DNA from: Sphingobium sp. JS3065
GTDB lineage: Bacteria; Pseudomonadota; Alphaproteobacteria; Sphingomonadales; Sphingomonadaceae
Direction of reading: 5' to 3'
Assembly: GCF_026427355.1 (NCBI RefSeq)
Contig: NZ_CP102665.1
Location: forward strand, 496,001 to 560,000
DNA length: 64,000 nt
The translations under genes and the position numbers were made by a program. This document shows, piece after piece, positions 1 to 10,062 of this stretch (position 1 is the stretch's first letter; each line of letters begins with the position of its first letter). The notes beneath the pieces are model-generated. The model made no database searches. It saw only the letters and a list, made by a program, of their open reading frames with translations, and had not been told where the DNA came from.

Positions 1-2607
1 GCCGAGCAACGCGCAGAAGGCATCAAGCGGCAATTCTTCTCGGAAACCAGCGTGATCCGCGCCCTGCTGGGCTATTATCAGGCGTCGCAGGATGTCTCCC
101 CGGAAGAGTTCAAGGCGTTTGCAAAAGTGTATCTGACCGGGCTGTCCAGCCTCGATTCCGTGCAATGGGCGCCCTATGTCCCCGGCGGAGAGCGCCGGGA
201 CTGGGAGGAAAAGGGCGCGGCTTTCCGGTTCACCCAGGTCGATGCCCATGGCGCGGCCGTCGGGGCGGATCGGCGCGGCAGCTATTTCCCGATCGTCTAT
301 GCGGAATCGGCCACGGGCGGCGCGCCGGAGACACTGGGTTTCGACTGGGGATCGGACCCGTTCGCGCGTGGGGCGATGCTGGCCGCCCGCGACAGCGGAG
401 AGATCAACGCCGCCGCCCATATCCGCCTGCCGCGGATGGATGACGGCACGCCCCGCATCGCCCTGTTCGCCCCCGTCTATGACGGCGGGGAGCAGATCGC
501 CGTGGATCAGCGCCGCAAGCATCTCAAAGGGTTCGTCGTCGCCGTGCTACGGATCGGCGACGTGATCCAGGGCGCGATCGACCTGATGCCCAGGAAGGGC
601 GTCGACCTTTACCTGCTGGATTCCTCGGCCCCGGCGGCGCAGCGGGTGCTGCTGTCGATCATGGCGCCCGGCAGCAAGGCGAAGCGGCGGCCCGGCGCCG
701 GTCCGGCCATGGATTCGGACCTGTTCCATTCCAGTTCGCTGGTTATCGGCAACAGCGTCTTCACCATCTACACCGCCGCGACCGACGCCTATGGCGACAA
801 GCGGGGCGCGACCACGCCCACCATCGCGCTGGCGGGCGGCCTGGCCGTCACCCTGATCCTCTTCATCTACCTCGTCTCGCTCGCCAACCAGCGGGCGCGC
901 ACCGAACAGGTGGTGGCGCAGCGCACGGCGGAACTGCGCGGCGTCAACATGCGGCTGGAAGAACGGACGATCCAGTTGGAGGAATCCGAGACCGAATTGC
1001 GCGCCGCCAAGAACCGGGCGGAGGAAGCCACCCGCGCCAAGAGCCAGTTCCTGGCCAATATGAGTCATGAGATCCGCACCCCCATGAACGGCGTGATCGG
1101 CGCGGCGGAACTGTTGAACGACACAAGGCTGAATGCGTCCCAGCGCGAATATCTGACCATGATCACGCAATCGGCGGACGCGCTGCTGCATCTGATCAAC
1201 GACATCCTCGACTTTTCGAAGATCGAGGCGGGGCGGCTGGAACTGGAGCATGTGGCCTTCAGCCTGCGCGACGAACTGGCCGACACGTTGCAGGCCTTTG
1301 CCGGGCGCGCGACCGAAAAGGGGATCGAACTGGCCTGTCATGTCGCGCTGGACGTGCCGGACGCGCTGGAGGGCGACCCCCACCGGCTGCGGCAGGTGAT
1401 CATCAACCTGGTCGGCAATGCGTTGCGCTTCACCGAACGGGGTGAAGTGGTCATGGATGTCGCGATCCAGTGGATGGAGCAGCCGCAGATCCGGCTGCGC
1501 TTCGCGGTCAGCGACACCGGCCCCGGCATAGCGGCGGACAAGCGGCAACTGATCTTCGAGGCTTTTTCCCAGGCGGACACTTCCTTCACCCGCCGTTTCG
1601 GCGGCACCGGCCTTGGCCTCACCATCGCATCGCAACTGGTTCAGCTCATGGGCGGGCGGCTGGAACTGGACAGCGCGGTCGGCCGGGGCAGCGTCTTTCA
1701 TTTCACCATTCCCTTCGCCCTGGCGCAGGGCGAACCGGCCCGCCTGCCCGCCGAACAGCCGTCGCTGCATGGCCTGCCCGTGCTGATCGTCGACGACAAC
1801 GCCACCAACCGCCGCATATTGGAAGAGATGATCCGCGGCTGGGGCATGAAGCCGCTGGCGGTCGAGAGCGGCCCCAAGGCGCTGGCCGCGCTGCGCAACG
1901 CGGCAGGGATCGGCCGTCCGCTGCGGCTGGTGCTGCTGGACATGATGATGCCGGACATGGACGGATTTGCCGTCGCGAAGGAAATGGCGCGGAGCGGCGA
2001 AGCCCAGCGTCCGGCGGTGATCATGCTCTCCTCCGCGCGGAAGGACGAGGTGGCCCGGCGCAACTGGGCGACCGGCATCGCCGCCTTCCTGCTGAAGCCG
2101 GTGCGCCAGTCCGAATTGCTGGAGGCCATTTTTGCCGTGCTGAAGGTGACGGTGCGGGAAGAAACCGCCCTGCCCGAACCCGTGCCGGACGACCGGCCGT
2201 CGCTCCATGTGCTGGTGGCGGAGGACAATGCCGTCAACCAGCGTCTGGCGCTGCGCCTGCTGGAAAAGCGCGGGCATCGCGTGAAGATCGTCGGCGACGG
2301 CGCGCAGGCGGTGGAGGCGCTGGCCCAGGACCGTTTCGACGTGGTGCTGATGGATGTGCAGATGCCGGAAATGGACGGTTTCCAGGCAACCGCCGCCATT
2401 CGCGAACGGGAACGCGGCCAGGGGAAACATATGCCCATCATCGCCATGACGGCGCATGCGATGCGCGGCGACCGCGAACGATGCCTGGCGGCGGGGATGG
2501 ACGACTATATCTCCAAACCACTGCGGGCGGAGGATTTCTACGAGGTTGTGGAGGGGCGGTTCGCCAGCGCGGCGAAGCCCCATAGCGAGGAAGGGTCCAG
2601 GCCATGA
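1..2607 (+). CDS. CHASE-domain hybrid sensor histidine kinase (5' partial)
   Basis: The frame is already open at base 1, so the true start lies upstream; the GTG at 52 is internal. The visible 868 residues begin inside a CHASE-type periplasmic sensor region (about residues 1-225). A membrane segment follows ([19 protein letters not shown], near 278-296), then a coiled coil, a HisKA dimerisation domain with phospho-acceptor His in [10 protein letters not shown] (codon at 1066), an HATPase domain with DTGPGI and GGTGLGL boxes, and two receiver domains. Both receivers carry a phosphorylatable Asp, in [11 protein letters not shown] (codon 1939) and [11 protein letters not shown] (codon 2353). The stop overlaps the start of the downstream Hpt gene by four bases, so the two are probably translationally coupled. 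This is an inner-membrane sensor feeding a multistep phosphorelay; the ligand cannot be read from sequence. Confidence 0.93.
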   Translation, partial: AEQRAEGIKRQFFSETSVIRALLGYYQASQDVSPEEFKAFAKVYLTGLSSLDSVQWAPYVPGGERRDWEEKGAAFRFTQVDAHGAAVGADRRGSYFPIVYAESATGGAPETLGFDWGSDPFARGAMLAARDSGEINAAAHIRLPRMDDGTPRIALFAPVYDGGEQIAVDQRRKHLKGFVVAVLRIGDVIQGAIDLMPRKGVDLYLLDSSAPAAQRVLLSIMAPGSKAKRRPGAGPAMDSDLFHSSSLVIGNSVFTIYTAATDAYGDKRGATTPTIALAGGLAVTLILFIYLVSLANQRARTEQVVAQRTAELRGVNMRLEERTIQLEESETELRAAKNRAEEATRAKSQFLANMSHEIRTPMNGVIGAAELLNDTRLNASQREYLTMITQSADALLHLINDILDFSKIEAGRLELEHVAFSLRDELADTLQAFAGRATEKGIELACHVALDVPDALEGDPHRLRQVIINLVGNALRFTERGEVVMDVAIQWMEQPQIRLRFAVSDTGPGIAADKRQLIFEAFSQADTSFTRRFGGTGLGLTIASQLVQLMGGRLELDSAVGRGSVFHFTIPFALAQGEPARLPAEQPSLHGLPVLIVDDNATNRRILEEMIRGWGMKPLAVESGPKALAALRNAAGIGRPLRLVLLDMMMPDMDGFAVAKEMARSGEAQRPAVIMLSSARKDEVARRNWATGIAAFLLKPVRQSELLEAIFAVLKVTVREETALPEPVPDDRPSLHVLVAEDNAVNQRLALRLLEKRGHRVKIVGDGAQAVEALAQDRFDVVLMDVQMPEMDGFQATAAIRERERGQGKHMPIIAMTAHAMRGDRERCLAAGMDDYISKPLRAEDFYEVVEGRFASAAKPHSEEGSRP

Positions 2608-2981
2608 GCACGCTTCTTGATTGGACCAGGGCGCTTCAGAATGCCGATGGGGACGAGGGCCTGCTGATCGAACTGGCGGGCGTCTTCATCGACGAATGTC
2701 CGGAGATGATGCGGCAGGTCCGCGCCGCCATCGACCGCAGGGACGCGCGGGAGCTTCGGCGCACCGCGCACAGCCTGAAGGGATCGGCGCATATCTTCGC
2801 CGCGTCGGAGGCGGGGGCAGCCGCCTTCCGCCTGGAGGAGATGGGCGCGGACGGCAATTTCCGCGATGTCGAGGACGGCTGGACCCTGCTGCGCTTCGAA
2901 GTCGAGGGCCTGCTGACCGAATTGATGGCGCGGGTGGGCGACCGCAATCCGGATGAGACCAAAAACACGCAAAAATCGTGA
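2604..2981 (+). CDS. Hpt domain phosphotransfer protein
   Basis: A 125-residue cytoplasmic protein that is essentially one histidine phosphotransfer domain. The signature [11 protein letters not shown] gives the phospho-acceptor as His56. Its length fits a stand-alone Hpt module. It starts inside the stop of the hybrid kinase (ATGA overlap) and ends 16 bases before the receiver-dehydrogenase gene. It would naturally carry phosphate from the second receiver of the kinase to another receiver, and the next gene supplies one. The role is clear from the family; the specific partner is inferred from gene order. Confidence 0.9.
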   Translation: MSTLLDWTRALQNADGDEGLLIELAGVFIDECPEMMRQVRAAIDRRDARELRRTAHSLKGSAHIFAASEAGAAAFRLEEMGADGNFRDVEDGWTLLRFEVEGLLTELMARVGDRNPDETKNTQKS

Positions 2982-2997
2982 AATGGGGTGAAACGCC

Positions 2998-4647
2998 ATG
3001 ACGCAAAAACGCATCGCCGTCCTGCTGGTGGAGGATAATCCGGTCTATTCGCGGCTGATCCAGAAGCTGCTGAGCCGGTCCGACAATCCGGTGTTCGAAA
3101 CCGTGCTGGCGGGCACGCTGGAACAGGCGCTGGAACGGCTGGCGGTGGGCGGGATCGACGTCGTCCTGCTGGACCTGATGCTGCCTGACAGCACGGCGCT
3201 CGACACCTTCTACCGCGTCCGGGCGCATGACCTGCGCATCCCCGTCATCGTCCAGAGCGCGATGGACGATGTGGGCCTGGCCAGCAAGGCGGTGGAAGGC
3301 GGGGCGGAGGATTACCTGCTGAAGGACGGCATCAACAGCGCGACGCTGATCCGGTCGATCCATTATGCCATGGAACGCACCCATGCGCGGGGGGCGGAAT
3401 GGTCTTCGGCCATGCTCCACCTGGCGCAGCAGCAATTTCTGAAGGCCGCCCATATCGCCGGGCTGGACCCCAATATCCGGCAACGCCTGCTCTTCCCCGA
3501 ACGGACGCAGATCGCCGCCCTGCCCTTCAAGCGCGACGGCATCGATCAGGTCGAGACCGTCTTCGCCTATCGGGTGCAGCATCTGCTGACCATGGGTCCG
3601 ACCAAGGGCGGGCTGCGCTATCATCCCGACGTCAGCCTGGGGGAGGTCGCCGCTCTCTCCATGTGGATGACCTGGAAATGTGCCCTGGCGAAACTGCCCT
3701 TCGGCGGGGCCAAGGGCGGGGTAAGGGTCGATCCCGCCGCGCTCAGCAAGGACGAGCTGGAACGGCTTACCCGCCGCTATACGTCGGAATTCATCGGCAT
3801 GATCGGCCCCGACAAGGATATTCCCGCGCCCGACATGGGAACCGACGCGCAGGTCATGGCCTGGATCATGGACACCTATAGCGAGCATGTCGGCTATTCC
3901 GTGCCGTCAGTGGTGACGGGTAAGCCGGTCGTGCTGGGCGGATCGCTGGGCCGGCATGAGGCGACCGGGCGGGGCCTTGCCTATCTGGTGAGCGAAACCT
4001 GCCGCCAGATCGGTCTTGACCTCAACGGCGCGACCGCCGTGGTGCAGGGGTTCGGCAATGTCGGCATGCACACCGCCACCTTCCTGGCCGAAGCCGGAGC
4101 GAAGATCATCGGCATCAGCGATGTCAGCGTGGCGCTGCACAATCCCAAGGGCCTGCCGATCGACCGGCTGAAGGACCATGTGCGCCAGCACAAGCAACTG
4201 TTCGGTTGCCCCTATGGCGAGATCATTCCCAGCCGCGACCTGCTGGAACTGCGCTGCGACATATTGGCGCCATGCGCCTTGCAGAACCAGATCACCGCGG
4301 AAAATAGCGCGCGGATCGATTGCCGGATCGTGGCGGAGGGCGCCAATGGGCCGACGACGCTGGAGGCCGACGACATGCTGCAGGCGCGCGGCATCATCGT
4401 GCTGCCCGACATCCTCGCCAATGCGGGCGGCGTCATCGTGTCCTATTTCGAATGGGTTCAGGGGCTTCAGAACCTGACCTGGCCGCTGGAGGAGATCAAC
4501 ATGCGCATGCGCGACATATTGACCGACGCGCTCGCCCGCACGCAGCGCCGCGCCCAGGCGGAGAAGGTCGACCTGCGCACCGCCGCCATGATCGAGGCGT
4601 TAAGCCGCGTCGGCGCGGCCAATCATCTGCGCGGGCTGTTTCCATGA
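2998..4647 (+). CDS. Response-regulator receiver fused to Glu/Leu/Phe/Val dehydrogenase
   Basis: A 549-residue two-part protein. Residues 1-125 form a receiver domain with acidic pocket VEDN, phospho-acceptor Asp59 (VVLLDLMLP) and conserved Lys109 (YLLKDG). After a short linker, residues 140-549 are a complete NAD(P)-dependent amino-acid dehydrogenase of the glutamate dehydrogenase family. It has the substrate-site motif TKGGLRYHP, catalytic Lys239 in LPFGGAKGGV, Asp279 in IPAPDMGTD, and a Rossmann GxGxxG (GFGNVG, 351-356). The family reversibly deaminates glutamate or branched/aromatic amino acids to 2-oxo acids. The frame is continuous across the junction, so this is one polypeptide. It sits directly after a hybrid kinase and an Hpt gene, which suggests phosphorylation controls the enzyme; that is inference. 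The 3' end overlaps the convergent GAF kinase by 25 bases. Confidence 0.9.
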   Translation: MTQKRIAVLLVEDNPVYSRLIQKLLSRSDNPVFETVLAGTLEQALERLAVGGIDVVLLDLMLPDSTALDTFYRVRAHDLRIPVIVQSAMDDVGLASKAVEGGAEDYLLKDGINSATLIRSIHYAMERTHARGAEWSSAMLHLAQQQFLKAAHIAGLDPNIRQRLLFPERTQIAALPFKRDGIDQVETVFAYRVQHLLTMGPTKGGLRYHPDVSLGEVAALSMWMTWKCALAKLPFGGAKGGVRVDPAALSKDELERLTRRYTSEFIGMIGPDKDIPAPDMGTDAQVMAWIMDTYSEHVGYSVPSVVTGKPVVLGGSLGRHEATGRGLAYLVSETCRQIGLDLNGATAVVQGFGNVGMHTATFLAEAGAKIIGISDVSVALHNPKGLPIDRLKDHVRQHKQLFGCPYGEIIPSRDLLELRCDILAPCALQNQITAENSARIDCRIVAEGANGPTTLEADDMLQARGIIVLPDILANAGGVIVSYFEWVQGLQNLTWPLEEINMRMRDILTDALARTQRRAQAEKVDLRTAAMIEALSRVGAANHLRGLFP

Positions 4648-6389
4648 GGGGGCGGAATGCTCCCGGAAACAGGGCCTGCTTCAACCACCTGAGCGCGCGC
4701 GGCAGCGATGCACGCCTGAAGATGATTGTGCCGGAATGGCTTCGACAGGCGCGTGATGTCCGGCGCGATCAGGTCGACCCCTTCATAGCCCGATATGATC
4801 AGCAGGGCGATGTCCGGATGGTCGGCGCGCAGCCGCAGCGCCAGTTCCACCCCGGTCATGCCCGGCATGATGTGGTCGGTGATCAGGATATCGGGCCGGC
4901 CGCCGGACTCGATCATCTCCAGGGCGCTTTCGGCGCGGTCGGTGTCGACCACCTCATAGCCCATGTCCATCAGCATTTCGCGGGTGCTGTTGCGGACCAG
5001 GTCGTTGTCGTCCACCAGCAGCACCTTGCCCGAACGCGCCGCGCCGCCCATTTCCACGGGCGGCGGATCGACCTTCGCGCTGGGAGCGCTTTCGACCGGG
5101 AGCCAGAGCCGGATGCTGGTGCCCCTGCCCACGGCGCTGTCGATTTCCACCATGCCGCCCAACTGACCGGCAAGGCCATGGACCATGGACAGGCCCAGCC
5201 CCGTGCCGTGACCGGACGGCTTGGTCGTGAAGAATGGCTCCATCGCCGCCGCCCTGACTGCCGGAGCCATGCCGGTGCCGCTGTCGGTGACGGTGAGGCA
5301 GACATATTGGCCGGGCGGCAGCGTGGCGGGCAGACGGCTTTGCCGGGCTTCCGCCGCTATGCCGAGCGCGCCGCCGCCGGACATGGCGTCGCGGCTGTTG
5401 ACGGCAAGGTTGAGGAGCGCGACCTCCAGTTGATGGGCGTCTGCGCGCACCGGGGGCAGCATCGGCTGGAGATCGACGGACAGCGCGATCCGCGGTCCTA
5501 AAGTGCTGGCCAGCAGCGCCTGCATCCCGCCGAGCAGATCGGACAGATCCACCGCCTTGACCGCCAGCGGCTGGCGGCGGGCGAACGTCAGCAGCCGTTG
5601 GACCAGCGTCTGGGCGCTTTCCGCCGCCTGCATGGCGATGGTCGCGTGCCGTTCGATGGATTCGGGCGTCCGCTTTCCCGACAGGATCAGGTCCAGCCCC
5701 CCGACGATAGGCATCAGCAGATTGTTGAAATCATGGGCGACATGGCCGGTCAACTGGCCCAGCATGTCCAGCTTCTGGACCTGGCGCAGGCTGTCCTGCG
5801 ACCGCTCCAGTTCCGTGGTGCGTTCCCGGACGCGATGTTCGAGCTGGCCGTTCAGCGCCTCCAGCGAGGCGAAGAGCCGGCCATTTTCCAGCGCGGTGGA
5901 GGCGGCGCGGGCCAGCGCCTCCAGCAGGCCGATCTCATTGTCGGTGGGCTGGCCGAATTCGGACCAATAGGCGCCGACGGCGGCGATGGGATTGATCCGG
6001 CCGATGGGCACCATCAGCATGGAGCGGACGAAGGTGGTGCGATACGCCTCTACCGGCACGCGCGGATCGTCGAAGACATCCGGGATGACGGCCGTCTGAT
6101 GGTTTTCCATGGCCCAGCCCGACACGCAACTGGCGGCCGGAAAGCGCTGGCCCGCCCAGAGCGGCTCCATCGAATCCTCGGCGATATAATGGCAATGGTC
6201 CTCGTCTCGCAGGACGACCGTTATGCCGTCCGCCCCCACGGCGCGGCGGGCGAAGGCGCGCAGCACATGGGTCACCGCCTCCAGCGACCGCGCGCCCGCC
6301 AGCGCCTCCATAGCTTCGGCGGCGATGCTCCACCTTGCCACCAGCGCCTTTTGTTCAGCGCTTCGTTCGCTCACCAGTTTCTTGTCCAT
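4623..6389 (-). CDS. GAF-domain hybrid sensor histidine kinase
   Basis: A 588-residue soluble kinase without membrane segments. The order is a GAF domain (about 20-175), a coiled coil (176-205), a HisKA region with phospho-acceptor His219 in GHVAHDFNNLL, HATPase (about 320-435, DSGTGM and GHGTGLGLSM) and a C-terminal receiver (about 455-570, phospho-acceptor Asp in ILITDHIMPGM). The HDFNNLL-type box is common in cytoplasmic kinases that sense redox state, light or small molecules through GAF. The start is the ATG at 6389. It is convergent with the receiver-dehydrogenase gene and their ends overlap, so it probably belongs to the same signalling locus. Its ligand is unknown. Confidence 0.9.
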   Translation of the reverse strand: MDKKLVSERSAEQKALVARWSIAAEAMEALAGARSLEAVTHVLRAFARRAVGADGITVVLRDEDHCHYIAEDSMEPLWAGQRFPAASCVSGWAMENHQTAVIPDVFDDPRVPVEAYRTTFVRSMLMVPIGRINPIAAVGAYWSEFGQPTDNEIGLLEALARAASTALENGRLFASLEALNGQLEHRVRERTTELERSQDSLRQVQKLDMLGQLTGHVAHDFNNLLMPIVGGLDLILSGKRTPESIERHATIAMQAAESAQTLVQRLLTFARRQPLAVKAVDLSDLLGGMQALLASTLGPRIALSVDLQPMLPPVRADAHQLEVALLNLAVNSRDAMSGGGALGIAAEARQSRLPATLPPGQYVCLTVTDSGTGMAPAVRAAAMEPFFTTKPSGHGTGLGLSMVHGLAGQLGGMVEIDSAVGRGTSIRLWLPVESAPSAKVDPPPVEMGGAARSGKVLLVDDNDLVRNSTREMLMDMGYEVVDTDRAESALEMIESGGRPDILITDHIMPGMTGVELALRLRADHPDIALLIISGYEGVDLIAPDITRLSKPFRHNHLQACIAAARAQVVEAGPVSGSIPPPHGNSPRR

Positions 6390-6726
6390 CGACAGCCTTT
6401 TGCATCGAAAACAGCGTTTGTTTCTATCATTGGACAGGATCGTTCACAAAGCGATTATGATCAAGGACTTAGAAGACGCCTTATACAGGCGGCCGTCAAC
6501 ACATGCTTAACCCTGTTTTAGTGAGAGATGGAGGGTGCGATCATGGGTTGAAAATGCGCATGTCCTGGGCGCGGGCGGCGAATTCGGAATGTCCCGGAAT
6601 GAGCATTTGCCGCGATTCATTCATACCGGCGCGTAGCGTGGGGAGGGGACCGAGCGAAACTGGGTGGTGGGAAATGGCACGACCTGCGTGTTTCCCCTCC
6701 AGCCTTTGGCTGGTCCCCCTCTCCAT
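6390..6726. other. Intergenic region with a hairpin repeat
   Basis: These 337 bases separate the GAF kinase start from the broken TetR gene. The kinase promoter must lie in the AT-richer part near 6390-6520. The 6669-6742 part is a dispersed hairpin repeat, listed separately. I see no convincing gene. A minus-strand open frame at 6541-6726 has no recognisable family or ribosome-binding site. Confidence 0.6.
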
Positions 6727-6742
6727 CTATCGATGGGGAGGA
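6669..6742. repeat. Dispersed three-hairpin repeat, copy 1
   Basis: The unit consists of an outer stem (GGGAAATG with a matching TTTCCC), an inner hairpin CCAGCC-TTT-GGCTGG (6699-6713) and a third hairpin ending GATGGGGAGG (to 6741). A second copy with the same order and the shared phrases TTTCCCCTCC, GGTCCCCCT and GATGGGGAGGA lies at 15719-15801. The inner stem differs between copies but stays paired, as expected for a folded REP-like element. This copy overlaps the last codons of the frameshifted TetR gene. Confidence 0.7.
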
Positions 6743-8008
6743 ATAGGATAGCGCCTGTTCTCATCAAATATGCCCTTTGTCAGAAGCCCGGCAAAGCGCG
6801 ACACCGCCAGTTCGAGCGGCTGGTCGGCGGCCCAGCCGCGCACGTCATAGGCCGAATTGATGGTCGACATGATGATATGCCCGGCAATCGCAGGGTCGAT
6901 CAGGCGCACGGACCCCTCCCGCATGCCGTCCAGGAGAGCGCCCCCAGCCAGAGAGCCTCCCGGTTGCTGAGTTCGAGCGCCTCGGCCCGTAGCGCAGCCG
7001 GCATGGCCTGCAACGCGGTCGACCGCAGGAGCGGATGGTCGCTCGCGAACTGGAGGACGAGGACGGACGCAATCGCATTTTCCAGCCGTTGCCATCGCGT
7101 CCCCCCTCTCGCGTCCACGGCCCTCTGAAGGCGGGTCAGGCGGCGGTAGCTTTCCCGGAAACATTCCAGGATGAGATCGTCCTTCGCCTCATTATGATGG
7201 TAGAAGCTGCCCTTCGTCAGGTTCATCTCGCGCATGATGCGGTCGACAGACGCGCCCTTATAGCCATGTTCGTTGATGAGCCTGGTCGCGATCCGCATGA
7301 AGGGCGATTGAAGCGGCGCCGCGTCGAGCGCCTCCTCCAGCGTGAGGGGGATGGCCGCCGCTTCCAGGTCTTTTGCGCCGATGCCCTCCCGCAAAATGTC
7401 GAACATGCGGTGGCGGACGCTGTCGAAATCCCCGAAAGCATAATGGGGCAGCCAGAAGGTCGCCCAGAACAGGGATTCGTTGAGAAGCTGCGCCCGCGCC
7501 GTCAGCACGCATTCCGCTCCGGATCGTCGCTCGCCCCGAAGAATCCGCGGACATCCCGGAACAATGCCTGATATTGGGCGATCAGGGGCAGGCGATATTC
7601 CTCGTCCAGCGCCCGGATTTCCGAAAAGTTCGCCAGCGGGCGTATTTCCTTCCGCAGGGATCGGGCCGCATGGTCGAAGAAGAGGGCCAGATATTTCTCG
7701 ACGCGCGCTTGCGGGGTCGGTTCGGCGTCCGCTTCCCGCACCATGGCGTGGAGCCGCGCTATGCTGTCCTCCAGCACCGCGGCGGCCAGCAGTTCCTTGT
7801 ATCGGAAATAGTAGATGACGCTCGTCGTCTTGAGCGAAATGGCCTGGGCGACCTCCTGAAAGGTCATGCCCGTCACGCCCCGCTCATTGAGCAGGACCGT
7901 CGCGACATCCAATATCCTTTGCTTCTTGTCCTCGAAGCGGGTGCGCCGCGTCCCTCCCGCCGCTTCGGTCACCAACGGGGCATCGGAGGGGGCGGGTCCA
8001 TTGGCCAT
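6727..8008 (-). pseudogene. Tandem TetR/AcrR regulator broken by two frameshifts
   Basis: Three consecutive minus-strand frames together make one TetR protein of about 427 residues with two DNA-binding domains. Piece 1 (8008-7502) has a TetR helix-turn-helix (TFQEVAQAISLKTTSVIYYF). Piece 2 (7508-6900) continues with the first ligand region and a second helix-turn-helix (SVDRIMREMNLTKGSFYHH). Piece 3 (about 6935-6727) supplies the C-terminus (GSVRLIDPAIAGH). Each switch, near 7505 and near 6940, is explained by loss of one base; the second lies in a run of five G where six would restore WLGGALLDG. It would have been an acyl-CoA or xenobiotic-responsive repressor. Either the gene is inactivated or both sites are sequencing errors. 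Confidence 0.75.
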
Positions 8009-8166
8009 GCCTCCTTATGTCGCGGCGTCACCCGCCATGCCACCATTTTCTCGACAAGGGTAGAAAGTTCAAACTGTTGGTCAGGAAATCGATGGACAGA
8101 AAGGCAGGATTATCTTCGCTTGTTTCGAATGATTGGTATGTTTATCCGCTCGACTAAATCCATGCC

Positions 8167-10062
8167 CTATAGTCCCGCCATATCCGCCGCTTTCGGCATG
8201 GCGGCGAGCTGAGGGCGGATGTCGCGGGCCATCAGGTCCGCGATGAAGATCGACCCCTGTTGCGTCAAGTGGCCATAATCGAACTGGACGGGGACGCCGG
8301 ATTTCACCCACAGGCGGCAATCGGACGCGCAAAGGCTGCGATAGGTCGAGAAATAGGGGATATTAGCCTGCTTCATCGCCGTGGCGAGTTGCTGGTCGAC
8401 CACCGCCACCTGGCCGTTCCGGTGGATGGACAGCGGTTCGGCCTGGTCGATATGCTTGGCCAGCAACCGGGGCAGCGCCTGGTCATATTCCACTATCGGC
8501 CCGGACACGATGACGTGCGGCGCCGCCTGCCGGATCAGCCGGACGGTCTGTTCGACATCGGGAACGTCCTTGTCCAGCCAGCGGGCCGACAGCACGACCA
8601 TGTCCGGCCGCAACCGGGGCAGATATTCGGAAAACACCCGTTGCATGAGGGCCAGGCAGCGCGCATCCCCGCGACTGTGGATCAGGGGTTTGCACCCCGC
8701 CGCCGTCGCCTGGAGCACATGCATGTTCGGCAAGGCATGGTTCAGGCCATAATAGAGATGGGCGGCATGGCTGTCCCCGATGATGAGAAGGCGGGGCTTG
8801 TCATGCGGGGCCGTCAGGCATTTTTCGACCGAATAGTCCGACAGGCGGTTCTGGGTCGTCAGGAAGCAGGAGCCGGTCCGCATCATTTCCGTCCGCCCCG
8901 TCCGCTCGCCATAGGCGAGGACGTCGCGCGCCTGCGCGGATATGGGGTAGAGGCTATTGCTGAGCAGGGCGAGCGACAACACGCCCGCGCCGCAGGCCGC
9001 CATGGCGGCCGTGCCCCGCGCCACCACGGCTCGGGAGGTCAGGCGGCTCGACCGGCGGAACGGCTTTTCCACGAAGGCCCAGGAAAGCGTGGCCGCCACT
9101 ATGGCCGCGGCCAGCAGCGCCAGCCGCTCCACATTGTCCAGGCGGCTGTCGATCTGGCGATAGAAGACGATGATCGGCCAGTGCCAGAGGTAGAGCGAAT
9201 AGGATATGAGGCCGATGAAGCGCATCGGCGGCAGCGAAAGCAGGCGTCCGCCCCAGGTCGTTCCCCGCTGCCCGCAGAGCAGGACGAGGCCCGCGCCAAG
9301 ACAGGGGACAAGCGCCGACGCGCCGGGGAAAGTGGTCGCCTTGTTGTAGAAGAAGACCGACCAGGCGATGAGCGCAAGTCCCGCCGCGACCCCGATTTCC
9401 GCCTGCCACTGGCGGCGCGGAGCCGGGATCGCGCCCATCGCCAGCAGCGACCCCAGGGACAGTTCCCAGGTGCGGAAGGGAATGAGGTAGAAAGCGGCGC
9501 TGGCATTGCGCGACACCATCCATTGCGCCGCGACGAAGCTGGCCAGCGTCAGCGCCCAGATCAGTTGCCGCCGGTGCGTAGCCGACCAACTGCGGGTGAA
9601 GAAGATCAATAGCGGGAAGAAGATGTAGAATTGCTCCTCCACCGATAGCGACCAGGTGTGCAGCAGCGGGTTGCTGTCCAGTTCGCCGTCGAAATAGCCG
9701 CTCTGGCCGTAGAACAGCATGTTCGAGACGAAGAAGATGGAAGCGATGATCGACCGGGACACCTCCGTCGCCTGATCCGACATCAACAGCCCGCAGGCGG
9801 CGAGCATCACGACCAGATAGAGGGCGAACAGCGCGGGGAAGATGCGCTTGATGCGCCGCTTGTAGAAATCGAACAGCGCGTCGCGCCACGCGCCCTGTTC
9901 GCCCAGAAGCGTTTGCGTGATGAGAAAGCCGGAGATTACGAAGAACACGTCGACGCCGACGAACCCGCCGGAAAAAAGACTGGTGCCCAGATGAAAGATG
10001 ACGACCGGAATGACCGCAACGGTCCGCAGTCCGTCAATATCCGTGCGATATTGCTTAATCAT
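8167..10062 (-). CDS. Acyltransferase family 3 with C-terminal SGNH domain (OafA/YrhL-like)
   Basis: A 631-residue inner-membrane protein. The N-terminal 340 residues are an acyltransferase-3 domain with the usual start (YRTDIDGLRTVAVIPVVIFH), the motif GGFVGVDVFFVISGFLI and about ten hydrophobic segments. The C-terminal 230 residues are an SGNH hydrolase-like domain with GDSHAAHL and a closing DYGHLT. Such fusions O-acetylate surface polysaccharides, O-antigen or peptidoglycan: the membrane part moves the acyl group and the SGNH part transfers it. The start overlaps the stop of a possible 74-residue frame (ATGA). A divergent polysaccharide deacetylase follows, which fits a role in surface glycans. 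The substrate is unknown. Confidence 0.92.
   Translation of the reverse strand: MIKQYRTDIDGLRTVAVIPVVIFHLGTSLFSGGFVGVDVFFVISGFLITQTLLGEQGAWRDALFDFYKRRIKRIFPALFALYLVVMLAACGLLMSDQATEVSRSIIASIFFVSNMLFYGQSGYFDGELDSNPLLHTWSLSVEEQFYIFFPLLIFFTRSWSATHRRQLIWALTLASFVAAQWMVSRNASAAFYLIPFRTWELSLGSLLAMGAIPAPRRQWQAEIGVAAGLALIAWSVFFYNKATTFPGASALVPCLGAGLVLLCGQRGTTWGGRLLSLPPMRFIGLISYSLYLWHWPIIVFYRQIDSRLDNVERLALLAAAIVAATLSWAFVEKPFRRSSRLTSRAVVARGTAAMAACGAGVLSLALLSNSLYPISAQARDVLAYGERTGRTEMMRTGSCFLTTQNRLSDYSVEKCLTAPHDKPRLLIIGDSHAAHLYYGLNHALPNMHVLQATAAGCKPLIHSRGDARCLALMQRVFSEYLPRLRPDMVVLSARWLDKDVPDVEQTVRLIRQAAPHVIVSGPIVEYDQALPRLLAKHIDQAEPLSIHRNGQVAVVDQQLATAMKQANIPYFSTYRSLCASDCRLWVKSGVPVQFDYGHLTQQGSIFIADLMARDIRPQLAAMPKAADMAGL

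Noticed and set aside
547-2583. Long minus-strand open frame opposite the CHASE kinase
   Set aside because: High-GC antisense frame; the plus strand has a complete multi-domain kinase, and the antisense translation has no recognisable motif.
6541-6726. 61-codon minus-strand frame between the GAF kinase and the TetR pseudogene
   Set aside because: No ribosome-binding site or family likeness; partly inside a repeat.
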